This document shows, piece by piece, positions 3,970 to 5,124 of a stretch of 5,124 nucleotides of DNA. The stretch is from Rhodoluna sp. Lineage in GTDB: Bacteria > Actinomycetota > Actinomycetes > Actinomycetales > Microbacteriaceae. The notes beneath the pieces are model-generated. The model saw only the letters and a program-made list of their open reading frames with translations. It did no database searches and was not told the origin of the DNA. Positions within the stretch are counted from its first letter, which is position 1. Each line of letters starts with the position of its first letter. Position numbers and translations under genes: made by a program. The stretch lies in the NCBI GenBank assembly GCA_023260375.1, contig JALQVK010000051.1, positions 1 through 5,124 of the forward strand, read 5' to 3'.

Positions 3970-5124
3970 TTAGGCTTTGACCTTTGGCTTGATGAATTCG
4001 GTGCCACCAAGGTATGGGCGAAGTGCTGCCGGAATGCGCACCGAGCCATCGGGCTGCTGGTGGTTTTCCAGGATGGCAACCAACCAGCGAGTAGTGGCAA
4101 GGGTGCCATTAAGGGTTGCCAAAGTTGCGGTCTTGCCATCTTCCTTGCGGTAGCGCATATTTAGGCGGCGGGCCTGGAACGTGGTGCAGTTCGAGGTAGA
4201 GGTGAGTTCGCGGTAGGTTTCCTGGCTTGGAACCCAAGCTTCGATGTCATACTTGCGGGCTGCACTGGAACCGAGGTCGCCGGCGGCGGTGTGAATTACG
4301 CGGTAAGGCAACTCGCACTTTTGAAGCATTTGCTCTTGCCAGGCGAGAAGTCTTTCGTGTTCGGCTTCGGCGTGCTCTGGCTCAACATAGGAGAACATCT
4401 CCAACTTGTTGAACTGGTGAACGCGCAAGATACCCTTGGTGTCGCGGCCGGCGCTGCCAGCTTCGCGTCGGTAGCAGGTGCTCCAACCGGCATAACGTAG
4501 TGGGCCATCTGAAAGGTCCACAATTTCGTCTCGGTGGTAACCGGCCAAGGCAACTTCACTGGTACCGGTTAGGTAAAGGTCGTCGGCTGGTAGGTAGTAA
4601 ATCTCGTCGGCGTGCTGACCGAGGAAACCGGTGCCAGCCATAACCTCTGGGCGAACCAGGGTTGGGGTGATTAGCGCGGTGAAGTCTGCCTTTGTTGCTA
4701 GGTCGAGCGCCATGTTCATCAGCGCGAGTTCGAGGCGTGCGCCCCAGCCTTTTAAGAAGTAGAAACGGCTGCCCGAAATCTTGGTGCCACGCTCGATGTC
4801 GATGATGTCTAGCAGTTCGCCAAGCGCAACGTGGTCGCGAGGCTCAAAGTCGAAGGTTGGCTTGGTGCCGACTTCGCGCAAGACTACGAAGTCGTCTTCG
4901 CCGCCGGTTGGAACGCCGTCGATAACAACGTTTTCGATCTTCCAAACAAGTTTGTTGAGTTCTTCTGAAGCCTCGTTTGCCGCAGCCTCGGCGGCCTTTA
5001 CACGCGTGCCAAGCTCTTGGGCCTTCGCAACTAACGCCTGCTTTTCTTCTTTCGGCGCAGTCGAAACCTCTTTGCTTAGAGCGTTTTGTTCGGCACGGAG
5101 GTTTTCGAATTCGAGAAGCTTTGC
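3970..5124 (-). CDS. serS: Seryl-tRNA synthetase, N-terminus cut by the window edge
   Basis: SerS attaches serine to tRNA-Ser in the cytosol through seryl-adenylate. The open frame continues to base 5124, giving 384 residues; a full protein has about 420, so roughly 35-40 N-terminal residues are missing. A start at 4881 would be an internal TTG leucine codon and should not be used. Visible residues 1-60 are a charged helical hairpin, the coiled-coil arm that grips the long variable arm of tRNA-Ser. The class II core follows. Motif 1 includes [16 protein letters not shown] (about 125-140), then TGTSEVAL. Motif 2 is [22 protein letters not shown] (about 217-238). Also present are [26 protein letters not shown] and motif 3, [10 protein letters not shown], ending in LRPYLGG. 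No essential motif is missing. It heads the minus-strand block that ends in tRNA-Ser(GCU). Confidence 0.97.
   Translation of the reverse strand, partial: AKLLEFENLRAEQNALSKEVSTAPKEEKQALVAKAQELGTRVKAAEAAANEASEELNKLVWKIENVVIDGVPTGGEDDFVVLREVGTKPTFDFEPRDHVALGELLDIIDIERGTKISGSRFYFLKGWGARLELALMNMALDLATKADFTALITPTLVRPEVMAGTGFLGQHADEIYYLPADDLYLTGTSEVALAGYHRDEIVDLSDGPLRYAGWSTCYRREAGSAGRDTKGILRVHQFNKLEMFSYVEPEHAEAEHERLLAWQEQMLQKCELPYRVIHTAAGDLGSSAARKYDIEAWVPSQETYRELTSTSNCTTFQARRLNMRYRKEDGKTATLATLNGTLATTRWLVAILENHQQPDGSVRIPAALRPYLGGTEFIKPKVKA

Noticed and set aside
4879..4881. TTG as start codon of serS
   Set aside because: The frame is open to the window edge and the upstream 81 codons encode the expected coiled-coil arm, so this is an internal leucine.

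Overview
The window looks like about 5.1 kb from a low-GC actinobacterium. The order serS, HAD phosphatase, LCP-family ligase, the actinobacterial form of each protein, near-50% GC and very short intergenic gaps fit a small-genome member of the Microbacteriaceae, such as the freshwater Luna/Rhodoluna/Aquiluna group. That placement is inference from protein style and synteny only. The first ~160 bases do not fit it. They are about 61% GC by hand count and encode a piece of PlsX that reads as proteobacterial.

Left end (1-301): one minus-strand reading frame runs off the left edge. Its first ~33 codons are the start of an EamA/DMT-type permease, then it switches in frame to the middle of phosphate acyltransferase PlsX. 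Two unrelated proteins are joined near 160-170, most simply an assembly or library chimera at a contig end. A 34-bp divergent spacer separates this gene from the next.

Middle, plus strand (302-1759): an exported lipoprotein with an Amidase_6-type Cys/His domain is followed by an unrecognised Ala/Lys/Glu-rich protein. The latter has 22-residue amphipathic repeats in its N-terminal half and a hydrophobic C-terminal region. The pair ends at a strong rho-independent terminator (1725-1755). The permease head, the lipoprotein and the repeat protein all show TAGNNT exactly 6 nt before the start codon, the layout of leaderless actinobacterial promoters.

Right part, minus strand (1760-5124): reading 5'->3' on this strand are serS (N-terminus cut by the window edge), a Cof-type HAD phosphatase starting 3 nt after the serS stop, an LCP ligase 62 bp further on, and tRNA-Ser(GCU) with a plausible promoter overlapping the LCP stop codon. 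SerS charges serine tRNAs, including the one encoded at the end of this block. LCP proteins attach glycopolymers to the cell wall. The HAD substrate cannot be told from sequence.

No stretch longer than 300 bases lacks a gene. I see no CRISPR array, insertion sequence, integrase, toxin-antitoxin or phage-defence gene, and no clear undescribed multi-gene system. The points most worth a second look are the PlsX/permease junction, the repeated leaderless-promoter layout, and the repeat protein.
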